DNA of 64,000 nt from Psychroserpens sp. SPM9 (lineage in GTDB: Bacteria; Bacteroidota; Bacteroidia; Flavobacteriales; Flavobacteriaceae), in contig NZ_JANZNR010000001.1 in the NCBI RefSeq assembly GCF_025153525.1, forward strand, positions 620,001-684,000, in the 5' to 3' direction. The translations under genes were made by a program, and so were the position numbers. Below, in pieces: positions 34,206 through 43,150 of the stretch. Under the pieces are notes generated by a model. The model did not search any database. It saw only the letters and a list, made by a program, of their open reading frames with translations, and was not told where the DNA came from. The first letter of the stretch is position 1. Each line of letters opens with the position of its first letter.

Positions 34206-34229
34206 AAAACGCCTCGTTGGAGACGTTTT
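34206..34229 (-). terminator. Terminator after the ileS-dksA-like unit
   Basis: A 10-bp stem AAAACGTCTC / GAGGCGTTTT on the minus strand with one wobble pair, loop CAAC, followed by TTTGTT. Confidence 0.85.
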
Positions 34230-34278
34230 AGATATCGTATTTATTGTCACTTAGACAATGTCAAGTACTGTTAATTAT

Positions 34279-34662
34279 TTATTTCTGCATGTTTTTTGCT
34301 TCAATACTTAATGTGGCATGAGGCACAAGCTCTAAACGTTTTTTGTTAATGAGCTTACCTGTAACACGGCAAATACCATAGGTTTTATTTTCAATACGAA
34401 TCAAGGCATTTTTAAGGTCACGAATAAACTTCTCCTGGCGGATTGCCAACTGAGAATTAGATTCTTTACTCATCACAGCACTGCCTTCGTCAAACGCTTT
34501 AAACGTAGGAGAGGTATCGTCTGTTCCGTTGTTGTGATCGTTCATATATGCACTTTTGATTAATTCTAAATCATGTTGTGCTTTGTCGATTTTTTCTTGA
34601 ATCAATATTTTAAATTCATTTAAATCTTTGTCTGAATATCTTACTGTATTATCACTTGCCAT
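34279..34662 (-). CDS. TraR/DksA-family protein
   Basis: 127 residues. Coiled-coil N-terminal part (KDLNEFKILIQEKIDKAQHD) and a mid-region with DDTSPTFKAFDEGSAVMSKE, then a remnant zinc-finger segment YGICRVTGKLINKKRLELVP and the conserved end PHATLSIEAKN. Only one Cys remains (GIC) where DksA/TraR proteins have a four-Cys finger, so it should not bind zinc in the usual way. The family binds RNA polymerase through the secondary channel, often with ppGpp, but that activity is inferred here. It begins 4 bp after ileS ends, so expression follows ileS. Confidence 0.88.
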   Translation of the reverse strand: MASDNTVRYSDKDLNEFKILIQEKIDKAQHDLELIKSAYMNDHNNGTDDTSPTFKAFDEGSAVMSKESNSQLAIRQEKFIRDLKNALIRIENKTYGICRVTGKLINKKRLELVPHATLSIEAKNMQK

Positions 34663-34666
34663 AGTT

Positions 34667-37600
34667 CTATAATTTTTGAATAAATAATTTGGTATTTACA
34701 TCATCAAAAGCAATTTCTATACCATTATTTAAGGTTTCTAAAATCTCTAATTCGTCGGTTAAAGTTTCGGTTTTAATATAGTCAATATTTGTTTCAATTG
34801 CATTTTCAATATGAACATCTTTTTGAAATTGAACCGCAATACGATCTGTTAATTCAAAACCAGAATCTTTACGCAAGTTTTGAATTCGGTTTACCAATTC
34901 TCTTGCGATTCCTTCTTTCTTTAAATCATCTGTTAATGTCACGTCTAAGGCAACTGTTAAAGCACCCGAACTTGCGACAAGCCATCCCTCAATATCCTTG
35001 GAAGTTATCTCAACATCTGATTGTTCTAAAGTAATGTTTTTTCCATTAACTTCAACGTCTAAACTACCATTTTGCTCGATTATTTTAATGTCTTCAGCTT
35101 TAAAACCGTTAATCACCTGAGCAACAGCTTTCATATCCTGTCCAAAACGTGGTCCTAAGACTTTAAAATTCGGCTTAATTTGTTTGACTAAAATATCGGA
35201 AGCATCTTCTAAAACCTCAACAACTTTGACATTGACTTCTGATTTAATTAAATCTGAAACGGCTAATATTTCTTCCTTTTGTTCTTTTGAATCAATAGGA
35301 ATCATGATTTTTTGTAGAGGCTGGCGGACTTTAATTTTTTCTTTAGCTCTTAACGATAAGACCAATGATGAAATGGTTTGAGCACTTTCCATTTTACGTT
35401 CCAAACGCTTATCTACATAACGAGCATCAAAGGTTGGGAAATCTGCCAGATGTACACTTTCAAACCCTTCTTTTTGACTTACTGAATTTAAATCCATATA
35501 TAAGCGTTCCATAAAGAAAGGTGCAATTGGAGCGCCTAACTTTGCGATGGTTTCCATACAGGTATATAAAGTCTGATAGGCTGAAATTTTATCGGTTTGA
35601 TAATCGCCTTTCCAGAAACGCCTTCTGCTTAAACGCACATACCAGTTACTCAGATAATCTTGTGTGAAATCTGAAATCGCCCTGGCGGCTTTTGTTGGTT
35701 CATATTCGGCATAATACGCATCAACTTTTTGAATAAGTGTGTGCAATTCTGATAAAATCCAACGGTCAATTTCTGGGCGTTCGGCTAATGGAATATCAGC
35801 TTCAGCATAAGTAAATTTATCTAAATTGGTATATAATGTAAAGAAAGAATAGGTGTTGTAAAGTGTTCCGAAGAATTTACGTTTCACCTCTTCAATACCG
35901 TCTAAATCAAATTTTAGGTTATCCCAAGGATTCGCATTCATAATCATATACCAGCGTGTGGCATCGGCACCATAGGTTGCAAGCGTTTCAAAAGGATCGG
36001 TTGCATTCCCCAAACGTTTCGACATTTTTTGTCCGTTCTTATCCAAAACCAAACCATTAGACACGACGTTTTTATAAGCTACAGAATCGAACACCATCGT
36101 ACCAATAGCGTGCAATGTATAAAACCAGCCACGGGTTTGATCGACACCTTCAGCAATAAAGTCGGCAGGAAATGACTTGTGATCGTCAATTAAATCTTTA
36201 TTTTCAAATGGATAATGCCATTGCGCATACGGCATAGAGCCCGAATCGAACCAAACATCAATTAAATCGCTTTCACGTTTCATTGGCTGACCGCTTTGAG
36301 AAACTAAAACAATTTCATCAACGATATTTTTATGCAAATCGATTTTAGCATAGTTTTCTTCGGAATTGTTTCCTACTTCAAAATCTTCAAATATATCTTT
36401 TGAAAGCATACCAGCTTTAACGGCTTTTGCCATTTCTTGTTTTAGTTCTTCAACCGAACCGATACAAATTTCTTCTTTACCATCTTCGGTTCTCCAGATA
36501 GGCAATGGGATTCCCCAGTATCGAGAACGCGATAAATTCCAGTCGTTAGCATTGGCGAGCCAGTTTCCGAAGCGACCTGTTCCTGTAGATTCAGGCTTCC
36601 AGTTAATGGTATTATTTAAAGCTACCATTCGTTCTTTTACATCGGTTACTTTAATAAACCACGAATCTAACGGATAGTATAAAATTGGCTTATCGGTTCG
36701 CCAGCAATTTGGATAACTGTGTTTGTATTTTTCAACCTTAAAGGCTTTGTTTTCTTCTTTTAACTTGATCGCAAGTTCTACATCAACCGAACGTTCTGGT
36801 GCTTCACCATCTGCATAGTATTCATTTTTCACATACTTCCCAGCAAATTCTCCCAATTCTGGTCTAAAGCGACCTTGAAGGTCTACCAAAGGGACTAAGT
36901 TGCCGTTTTCATCTTTGACCAACATAGGTGGCACTTCGGGCGTGGCTTGTTTGGCTACCAACGCATCATCGGCTCCAAAAGTAGGTGCAGTATGAACAAT
37001 ACCTGTTCCATCTTCAGTGGTGACGAAATCTCCCGAAATGACTCTAAAAGCATCTTGCGGATTGTCGTTAGGTAAGGCATAAGGTAATAATTGTTCGTAG
37101 GTAATTCCGACTAAATCGGCACCTTTAAACTCTTTAACTACATAGTAAGGAATCTTTTTATCTCCCGAATTATAGGCTAATAATTCAGATTTATCTTCCA
37201 CCAAATGAAACTTTCCGGAGAATTGGTAGTTCACTAATTTCTTAGCCAGAATCACATTCATAGGCTGAAACGTGTATTGGTTATAGGTTTCTACCAACAC
37301 ATAATCAATCTTTGGCCCAACGGTTAATGCCGTATTACTAGGAAGTGTCCAAGGCGTTGTCGTCCAAGCTAAGAAGAAAATAGTGCCTTCATTTTGTAAA
37401 AAGTCGGGCAATGAATTTTCGTTTGCTTTAAACTGGGCAACGACTGTGGTATCGGTTACATCCTGATAAGTCCCTGGTTGATTGAGCTCATGAGAACTTA
37501 AGCCTGTTCCTGCTTTAGGAGAATAAGGCTGGATAGTATATCCTTTATATAGTAAGCTTTTATTGTAAATTTGTTTAAGCAACCACCAAACACTTTCCAT

Positions 37601-38065
37601 GTATTTTGGATCGTAGGTGATGTAAGGATCATCCATATTGACCCAGTAGCCCATTTTTTGTGTGAGATCATTCCAAACATCTGTATAACGCATGACCGCT
37701 TTGCGACAAGCAGCGTTATAATCTTCGACAGAAATGGTTTTTCCGATATCCTCTTTGGTGATTCCTAATTCTTTTTCGACACCTAATTCAATAGGCAAAC
37801 CATGCGTATCCCAACCTGCTTTACGCTTCACCTGGAAGCCTTTCATCGTTTTATATCGCGGAAAAATATCTTTAATAGCACGCGCTAAAACGTGATGTAC
37901 ACCAGGTAATCCATTTGCTGAAGGAGGTCCTTCAAAAAACACAAAGGGCTCATTACCTTCTCGCGTGGAAATACTTTTTTCAAAGATGTTGTTTTCTTGC
38001 CAGTAGTTAAGAATGTCTTCTGCAACTTTTGGTAAGTCAAGTCCTTTATATTCAGGAAATTTCAT
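34667..38065 (-). CDS. ileS: Isoleucyl-tRNA synthetase, type 2, with swapped GxHH signature
   Basis: 1132 residues, a class I synthetase of the long eukaryote-like type 2. The nucleotide-binding signature reads GPPSANGLPGVHHVLARAIK: the usual HxGH is G55-V-H-H58, with His and Gly exchanged. The second signature is QKMSKRLGN. The CP1 editing domain is present (FLAWTTTPWTLPSNTALTVG and GTGIVHTAPTFGADDALVAK). A tRNA anticodon-binding region and a long C-terminal part follow. It charges tRNA-Ile in the cytoplasm. Type 2 enzymes are associated with mupirocin resistance, and the GxHH form has been linked to extreme resistance. It is co-transcribed with the DksA-like gene. Confidence 0.97.
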   Translation of the reverse strand: MKFPEYKGLDLPKVAEDILNYWQENNIFEKSISTREGNEPFVFFEGPPSANGLPGVHHVLARAIKDIFPRYKTMKGFQVKRKAGWDTHGLPIELGVEKELGITKEDIGKTISVEDYNAACRKAVMRYTDVWNDLTQKMGYWVNMDDPYITYDPKYMESVWWLLKQIYNKSLLYKGYTIQPYSPKAGTGLSSHELNQPGTYQDVTDTTVVAQFKANENSLPDFLQNEGTIFFLAWTTTPWTLPSNTALTVGPKIDYVLVETYNQYTFQPMNVILAKKLVNYQFSGKFHLVEDKSELLAYNSGDKKIPYYVVKEFKGADLVGITYEQLLPYALPNDNPQDAFRVISGDFVTTEDGTGIVHTAPTFGADDALVAKQATPEVPPMLVKDENGNLVPLVDLQGRFRPELGEFAGKYVKNEYYADGEAPERSVDVELAIKLKEENKAFKVEKYKHSYPNCWRTDKPILYYPLDSWFIKVTDVKERMVALNNTINWKPESTGTGRFGNWLANANDWNLSRSRYWGIPLPIWRTEDGKEEICIGSVEELKQEMAKAVKAGMLSKDIFEDFEVGNNSEENYAKIDLHKNIVDEIVLVSQSGQPMKRESDLIDVWFDSGSMPYAQWHYPFENKDLIDDHKSFPADFIAEGVDQTRGWFYTLHAIGTMVFDSVAYKNVVSNGLVLDKNGQKMSKRLGNATDPFETLATYGADATRWYMIMNANPWDNLKFDLDGIEEVKRKFFGTLYNTYSFFTLYTNLDKFTYAEADIPLAERPEIDRWILSELHTLIQKVDAYYAEYEPTKAARAISDFTQDYLSNWYVRLSRRRFWKGDYQTDKISAYQTLYTCMETIAKLGAPIAPFFMERLYMDLNSVSQKEGFESVHLADFPTFDARYVDKRLERKMESAQTISSLVLSLRAKEKIKVRQPLQKIMIPIDSKEQKEEILAVSDLIKSEVNVKVVEVLEDASDILVKQIKPNFKVLGPRFGQDMKAVAQVINGFKAEDIKIIEQNGSLDVEVNGKNITLEQSDVEITSKDIEGWLVASSGALTVALDVTLTDDLKKEGIARELVNRIQNLRKDSGFELTDRIAVQFQKDVHIENAIETNIDYIKTETLTDELEILETLNNGIEIAFDDVNTKLFIQKL

Positions 38066-38203
38066 CTGATAATTTTTATTTTGTTATTATGGACAGATGT
38101 AAACTTTAATCTTAGATATAATGCGAAATGCAAGTATCGTTAAACCAAAGTTTTAACGCTCATGATATCCTAGTTCTAATCGAGTCGCGAAATTAATGAA
38201 TTT

Positions 38204-38217
38204 TGATAAATTTATCA
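38204..38217. promoter_or_regulatory. 14-bp perfect palindrome upstream of ileS
   Basis: TGATAAATTTATCA is fully self-complementary and lies about 140 bp upstream of the ileS ATG. It could be an operator half-site pair; an AT-rich palindrome of this length may also be chance. Confidence 0.3.
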
Positions 38218-38286
38218 GGATGTAGGCACAAAAAAGCGTGGAAAACTATGCAATGAAACCTGATGAAATGCACTATTTGAATTTCA

Positions 38287-38355
38287 TTAGAAAAACACCA
38301 ACTTAAAAACCAGTAGCAGTGCAATTAATAATAAGATTCGTTTTGTGTTTTTCAT
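38287..38355 (-). CDS. Possible 22-residue hydrophobic peptide
   Basis: An ATG at 38355 opens a frame starting MKNTKRILLLIALLLVFK and ending VFF at 38287. It is a basic tip followed by one continuous hydrophobic helix, looking like either a tiny membrane peptide or the surviving signal peptide of a decayed exported gene. It lies in an otherwise empty gap between the giant T9SS gene (ending upstream on this strand's far side at 38528) and ileS. I see no promoter of its own. Low confidence. Confidence 0.3.
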   Translation of the reverse strand: MKNTKRILLLIALLLVFKLVFF

Positions 38356-38470
38356 TTGAAACAGGATGACATAAGGTACTAGTATTAAGACCCTTAAATT
38401 TCTAAAAAGTCACACCTATTAAAATCTGCATTGATTATTTATGCGCTCAGATTAAGACGTCAATAAAAAA

Positions 38471-38495
38471 AAGCAAGGTTAAAAAACACTTGCTT
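38471..38495 (-). terminator. Terminator of the 1446-residue surface protein gene
   Basis: AAGCAAG (38471-38477) pairs with CTTGCTT (38489-38495); on the minus strand the stem is followed by TTTTTTTATTG. It lies 33 bp past the stop codon. Confidence 0.8.
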
Positions 38496-38527
38496 CTTTT
38501 AGCGGTTTGTAGGTATCTAAACGATTA

Positions 38528-41500
38528 TTAATTAATAATAACCTTTTTCGTTTTTATAGTTGTTGCCGTTTTGATATAGATCACATAGGTTCCTGTACTA
38601 AGGTTTGACACTTCTAATCCGTTGTCTAAACGTTGCGCACTAACATCGGCAAATTCTCTAACAGTTTGTCCTAAAATATTAATAACCATTAACTGTTCTG
38701 CATTGGTTTGAAGACCTTTGACAAACAACTTATCGGTATCGTTATTAAAATAAATTAAGTTGAATTGATACGTATCGTCTTCAGTTGATAAAGAGGCTTC
38801 TTCTTGAAATACAATTTCAAACCTATTGCTAAACGAACCTGCTTCAGAGCTGAACTCATAAGCTTGTTCATTTTTTAAATCAAAATAAGCACCCGTTAAA
38901 TTATCCTTTAGATAAATGGCTTGATTTTCATCAAAATCTTCAAATTGAGTTGCTCTAATCTTGTAATTAAAGTTCCCTGAAGTTTGCAACGTTAATGGCA
39001 CTATTTTTTCTGGAGTAATTGCAGCATAAGCTTGCATGGTCATTAATTTATCTTCAAAGTTAAGGTTAAGATCATCGGCATAGGCCTCTACATTTAAGGC
39101 ATCATATCCATAATCGTAAGCATCTGAGGTAAACTCGCTAAAGCCTAAAAGAAGTTCGCGTCGTGTGGAAGGACCATCTACTGAACTAAATTCTAAACGT
39201 ACTTTTTGCATGAGTTGTTCATCGATAGGATCTTCGGAAGTCGTTTCAGCTTCAGAAGTAGTTGCCGCAGTTCTAAAAAATGTTGAACCATCTTTATAGC
39301 TTCCATTCGCATCAGACTCTTTAATAAAGATACGTTGGTCATTTTCAAATACAATGGTGCCATCGGCCACAATTTCAACCATAAAACCTTGTCCGACAGG
39401 CAAGTATTTAGTAGGTGATTTGGTGCCATCTTGATTTCCGTTAGTAGCGCCTTCAATACCAACAAACTGGTAGGCTCTTACCGAACCTAATTTATTAACC
39501 TGAGCATAGCCACCATCGTATTCATTTAGGTTATGAGAAGTTCCACTCCATTGTTGCCACAATTGTAATGTTCCGTCAATAACACCTTCATTAGCATCGA
39601 TAAATGCATGCACATCTAAAGCAGATGCATAAGGATTTCCTAATAAATAATCTGTTTTTGACTGGGCTGGTACAGATCCATTTCCACCTGTATCGGTAAC
39701 GTTTATAGCAATAGTACCGTTATTTGGCTTGCCTTCAAATATAAACTGCTGGCTAGAAGCTGAAGTACCCGTTCCTTTTTGGGTATACCCAATACCAGGT
39801 TCTATAGCTGAGTTTTGGTTGAGCGCTTCATAATCGTAATAAGTTACTCCGTTTTTATAAGTGTATAACCATCGCGTACTTACTTTACCTGTTTCGTTAT
39901 AGGCATTCGTAAATTGCACCTGACTTCCATCTCCTTTTTTCAGCATATTTAGCTTGTAAATAGAGTTGTTGGTATTGGTCGTATTGAGGTTGTTATCTGT
40001 TAGTGATGTTGCCTGAAGCGCTCCCACTGGAGATCCCCAATAATTATACCAATACACACTAGAATTACCCTCTTGGCGTCTTAAAATTTTACCTGTAGCT
40101 GACGTTACCAGATCACTTTTTGAGCCTTGAATTAGTTGAGAATCATTTAAAAGATCTATTGTTCCGTCAAGTTGTAAATATTTTGAAATATTGAGTTGTA
40201 GATCTATAGTTGAAGTTCCAACTGAAAGCACAGCATTGCTATCAACGATAACACCTAGTGCCAATAAACCTTCATAAAACCCTGGACTATTTGGCTTTGA
40301 CAGTGATGTAGTAAATTCTACATCATGTTTAATATGATAAATTCCCCAGGTAACCACTTCATCATTACCAAAAGTTGCAGCTTGTGTAACCTCATCTGCA
40401 GGCACATACCAAACTGACCCATGTAACCAAGTCGATTTATCTTTCCAGTTTCCGTTTTGTTTGGTTTGAAATGGCATAGGAGCCGTTTGTTCTTCAATGG
40501 TTGTGATGTTAAACATTTTGGCATCATTCGCTTTTGAAGATTGGTCTAAAATGATATTAGTTTTGACATCAGTAAGCGGATAATATAATTCTAAGTCAGA
40601 CCAATTTACAGCATCCATATTATTTTTAATTACAGATCCTCGAACCTGACTTGCATTGTTTTCAATCTCTTGATATACTATTGTTTTAATTTCATCTTCG
40701 GATAAATGCAGGTTAAAAACTCTAACCTCATCTATGGCACCTTTAAAAAATTCTGTAGCTAAAAGCGATTTAGAATTCCCCATTCTAAACAGTTCTTCTT
40801 CAGGAGTTATTGAACTTTCAAAGGCGACGGCATCAATCAAACTTACCGAAAACACTTCTTCACCATCTAAAAGTAAATAGGCTCTATTTTCAGAGAAAGA
40901 CACGCTAACTGTAATATGTCTCCATATATGACGTGCAATTCCGGTTGTACTTCTATACACATTCTTACTTGATGTGGTATTATTAGAACTAACGTAGCTT
41001 ATTTTAGCTCTAATTGCTTCATCGGTAATAAAAACTTCGATGGCATTATCTTCTCCTAAAACAAACTTTTTGTTTAAATCTGAGGTATCAGAATCACTTT
41101 TAACCCAAGCCATTAGCGTAACACCATTGGTATTAGATTGAGACACTGATGAAAATATTGAAGTCCCAACCACATGATCATTAATCCCATCAAAATCTAA
41201 TGTTGCGGAAGCTGGCGGGTTTATATTGAATAAATCGCGATAATCTAAGTCACCTCCTGAATATAAATCGCCATCCGTATCAGGTAACGTAGATAAATCT
41301 GAAGGATTTTCAATCGCTTCATTGACGTCTAGAAAGCTATCATTAACATCATTGGTTTCAAAATTATTATCTAAACCATCAGCATCAGTATCATTTCCAG
41401 AAAGGGTGTTTGCCATGCCATTTTCCTGAATATCAGGAATAGTATCATTATCTGAATCTAGATCTAGATAATCAAAAACAGCATCAAAATCGGTGTCTTC

Positions 41501-42868
41501 AGGTTTTAGTGTGGTTCCGTAATTATCATCAACTCCATCACCATTGCTATCGGTCATAGAAGTACCAATTCCACTTGGTGAGATATAAGTTAATGTTGGT
41601 TGCGCTTCGATATTATCTGGAATCCCATCATCATCTGCATCAATATCGAGATAATCATCATTTCCAGTACCATCTGTATTGGTAGGAATTGTACCTGTAC
41701 CAGCAGTAGCAGGAACCCCAAAAGTAATTGCAGATTTTCCAATAACACCATCGGCATGTCCATCATTATCTTTATCAGTTCCACCTGATTCGAGTACATC
41801 GGTGATACCATCATTATCACTATCTAAATCTAAGTGGTTTGGTATTCCATCTGAATCGAAATCAAGATGAGCACAAACTCCCGAACTATTTAAAGTACAA
41901 AAATCGGCATCTTTATAATTTGGGATGCCATCAATATCATGATCTGCAGAAGGGTCAATACCACCAGATTCAACAACGTCTAGTATCCCATCGTTGTCAT
42001 CATCTAAATCGTCAATATCACTTAAAGAATCTTGATCGACATCTGGAAATGTCATAATGAAAAGTTTTCCGTCACCATCATCAACAGTAGATGATGTTAA
42101 TTGTACTTTAGTAATTGTAGAACCAAAAGGCGCAATATCATCAAGATAAAACAGCGCAATACCAATAGTTCCACCTGTATCTACAACACGGTCACTCAAC
42201 CAATAATCTGATCCAGCAATTGGCGGATTTACAGCTCCAGGTGTTCCTAAGTTATTAGATGATCCTGTGCCACCAAAACCGTATTCGGTATTTCCTTGAT
42301 TAACAAAAGTTTCACCAAGCGATTGTTCGGTTGTGCCTCCAAATGGAATTCCAAAAAACTCAAGGTGGTAACAGTTATTAGAATTACGCTCAGTAATTGC
42401 AATTAAACCACTAGAGTTTGATTTAATCCCTGCGCCATAAAATAAAGTTTGACGTTGGGCATCTGTTGAGTTTTCGGCATCATAATCATCACAAATATTA
42501 TCGCCATTTCCATTCGTCTCAAAGTAGTTGTTTAAGTTCAAAGATTGATAAGCAGTTAATGCCGAAACACCCCAAGTTGCACTTGAACTCGTGCTTTCTA
42601 CGACCGTACCATTTAATCTAATTTTGTTCTTGTTATGTCCTCCGGGTCCCAATTGCGTTAATTCATAAGCTGAAGGCACTCCAAAGTTATAGTATAAAGT
42701 ACCATTAACCGTTATGCTTTCTATGGTTGCAGAATGATTTTTATGAGTTTGATTATCACTCCACTGGAAAGTAACTCCAGATTGAATACTTGGCGAATTG
42801 GTTTGCGACCTCCCAGAATAACCTAAGCTCAAGAATATTAAACAAAGAAAAAGTAATTTTATTTTCAT
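38528..42868 (-). CDS. Giant T9SS-sorted surface protein with thrombospondin-3 repeats and LamG domain (copy A)
   Basis: 1446 residues. Signal peptide (MKIKLLFLCLIFLSLGYSGR), then an N-terminal beta region (to about 270). Asp-rich thrombospondin type 3 calcium repeats span about 275-540 (DIDDLDDDNDGILDVVESGG, DFDSDGIPNHLDLDSDNDGI). A LamG/concanavalin-like domain lies at about 560-735 ([33 protein letters not shown]). A long Trp/Gly-rich region follows, including GKILRRQEGNSSVYWYNYWG. A C-terminal T9SS type A sorting domain ends it (ILGQTVREFADVSAQ, TGTYVIYIKTATTIKTKKVI). It should be secreted by the T9SS and held on the surface; an adhesin role is inferred. Its last 800 residues closely match copy B upstream. 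Confidence 0.9.
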   Translation of the reverse strand: MKIKLLFLCLIFLSLGYSGRSQTNSPSIQSGVTFQWSDNQTHKNHSATIESITVNGTLYYNFGVPSAYELTQLGPGGHNKNKIRLNGTVVESTSSSATWGVSALTAYQSLNLNNYFETNGNGDNICDDYDAENSTDAQRQTLFYGAGIKSNSSGLIAITERNSNNCYHLEFFGIPFGGTTEQSLGETFVNQGNTEYGFGGTGSSNNLGTPGAVNPPIAGSDYWLSDRVVDTGGTIGIALFYLDDIAPFGSTITKVQLTSSTVDDGDGKLFIMTFPDVDQDSLSDIDDLDDDNDGILDVVESGGIDPSADHDIDGIPNYKDADFCTLNSSGVCAHLDFDSDGIPNHLDLDSDNDGITDVLESGGTDKDNDGHADGVIGKSAITFGVPATAGTGTIPTNTDGTGNDDYLDIDADDDGIPDNIEAQPTLTYISPSGIGTSMTDSNGDGVDDNYGTTLKPEDTDFDAVFDYLDLDSDNDTIPDIQENGMANTLSGNDTDADGLDNNFETNDVNDSFLDVNEAIENPSDLSTLPDTDGDLYSGGDLDYRDLFNINPPASATLDFDGINDHVVGTSIFSSVSQSNTNGVTLMAWVKSDSDTSDLNKKFVLGEDNAIEVFITDEAIRAKISYVSSNNTTSSKNVYRSTTGIARHIWRHITVSVSFSENRAYLLLDGEEVFSVSLIDAVAFESSITPEEELFRMGNSKSLLATEFFKGAIDEVRVFNLHLSEDEIKTIVYQEIENNASQVRGSVIKNNMDAVNWSDLELYYPLTDVKTNIILDQSSKANDAKMFNITTIEEQTAPMPFQTKQNGNWKDKSTWLHGSVWYVPADEVTQAATFGNDEVVTWGIYHIKHDVEFTTSLSKPNSPGFYEGLLALGVIVDSNAVLSVGTSTIDLQLNISKYLQLDGTIDLLNDSQLIQGSKSDLVTSATGKILRRQEGNSSVYWYNYWGSPVGALQATSLTDNNLNTTNTNNSIYKLNMLKKGDGSQVQFTNAYNETGKVSTRWLYTYKNGVTYYDYEALNQNSAIEPGIGYTQKGTGTSASSQQFIFEGKPNNGTIAINVTDTGGNGSVPAQSKTDYLLGNPYASALDVHAFIDANEGVIDGTLQLWQQWSGTSHNLNEYDGGYAQVNKLGSVRAYQFVGIEGATNGNQDGTKSPTKYLPVGQGFMVEIVADGTIVFENDQRIFIKESDANGSYKDGSTFFRTAATTSEAETTSEDPIDEQLMQKVRLEFSSVDGPSTRRELLLGFSEFTSDAYDYGYDALNVEAYADDLNLNFEDKLMTMQAYAAITPEKIVPLTLQTSGNFNYKIRATQFEDFDENQAIYLKDNLTGAYFDLKNEQAYEFSSEAGSFSNRFEIVFQEEASLSTEDDTYQFNLIYFNNDTDKLFVKGLQTNAEQLMVINILGQTVREFADVSAQRLDNGLEVSNLSTGTYVIYIKTATTIKTKKVIIN

Positions 42869-43150
42869 AACATAAAGTATTGATAGTTTGGGACTATACG
42901 TTTTATGTTCTAAAATAAAATCTTTAGTTAAATGGATTTACTCTGAGGGAAGTGTTGATACATACGATAAAACTCATGATGTAGTTTTATTATATCTCAT
43001 ACAATATTAATGCATAGAAAAATAAGCACAAAAAGAAGCATTATACTATTCGTCAAAACACCAATTAGTGTCGACTAACTGAAAGCACCCTAAAATGAAG
43101 CACAAAAAACATCGATAAACGACATTCTTAAAACACCTGAAATATACTTA
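42869..43150. other. 282-bp gap between the two paralogous surface protein genes
   Basis: No gene-like frame. On the minus strand the segment TTTTTGTGCTT occurs twice, about 70 bp apart (near 43025-43035 and 43100-43110). I cannot identify a clear terminator for copy B or a perfect promoter for copy A, so readthrough from copy B into copy A is possible. Confidence 0.5.

Larger units (their letters stand above)
38066..38527. other. 462-bp gap between ileS and the T9SS protein genes
   Basis: It holds the ileS upstream region, a perfect 14-bp palindrome at 38204-38217, a possible 22-codon membrane-peptide frame at 38287-38355 (minus), and a terminator at 38471-38495. I see no larger gene, tRNA or mobile element. 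Confidence 0.6.

Noticed and set aside
41590-42057. Several overlapping open frames on both strands within the surface protein gene
   Set aside because: They arise from the Asp-rich thrombospondin-3 repeats, whose GAT/AAT codons leave few stops in other frames; the peptides are low-complexity Met/His/Ser strings.
41600-42057. Short tandem ATCATTATC-like repeats that might suggest a CRISPR or microsatellite
   Set aside because: The periodicity follows repeated DNDG-type protein motifs, with no constant spacer length and no cas genes.
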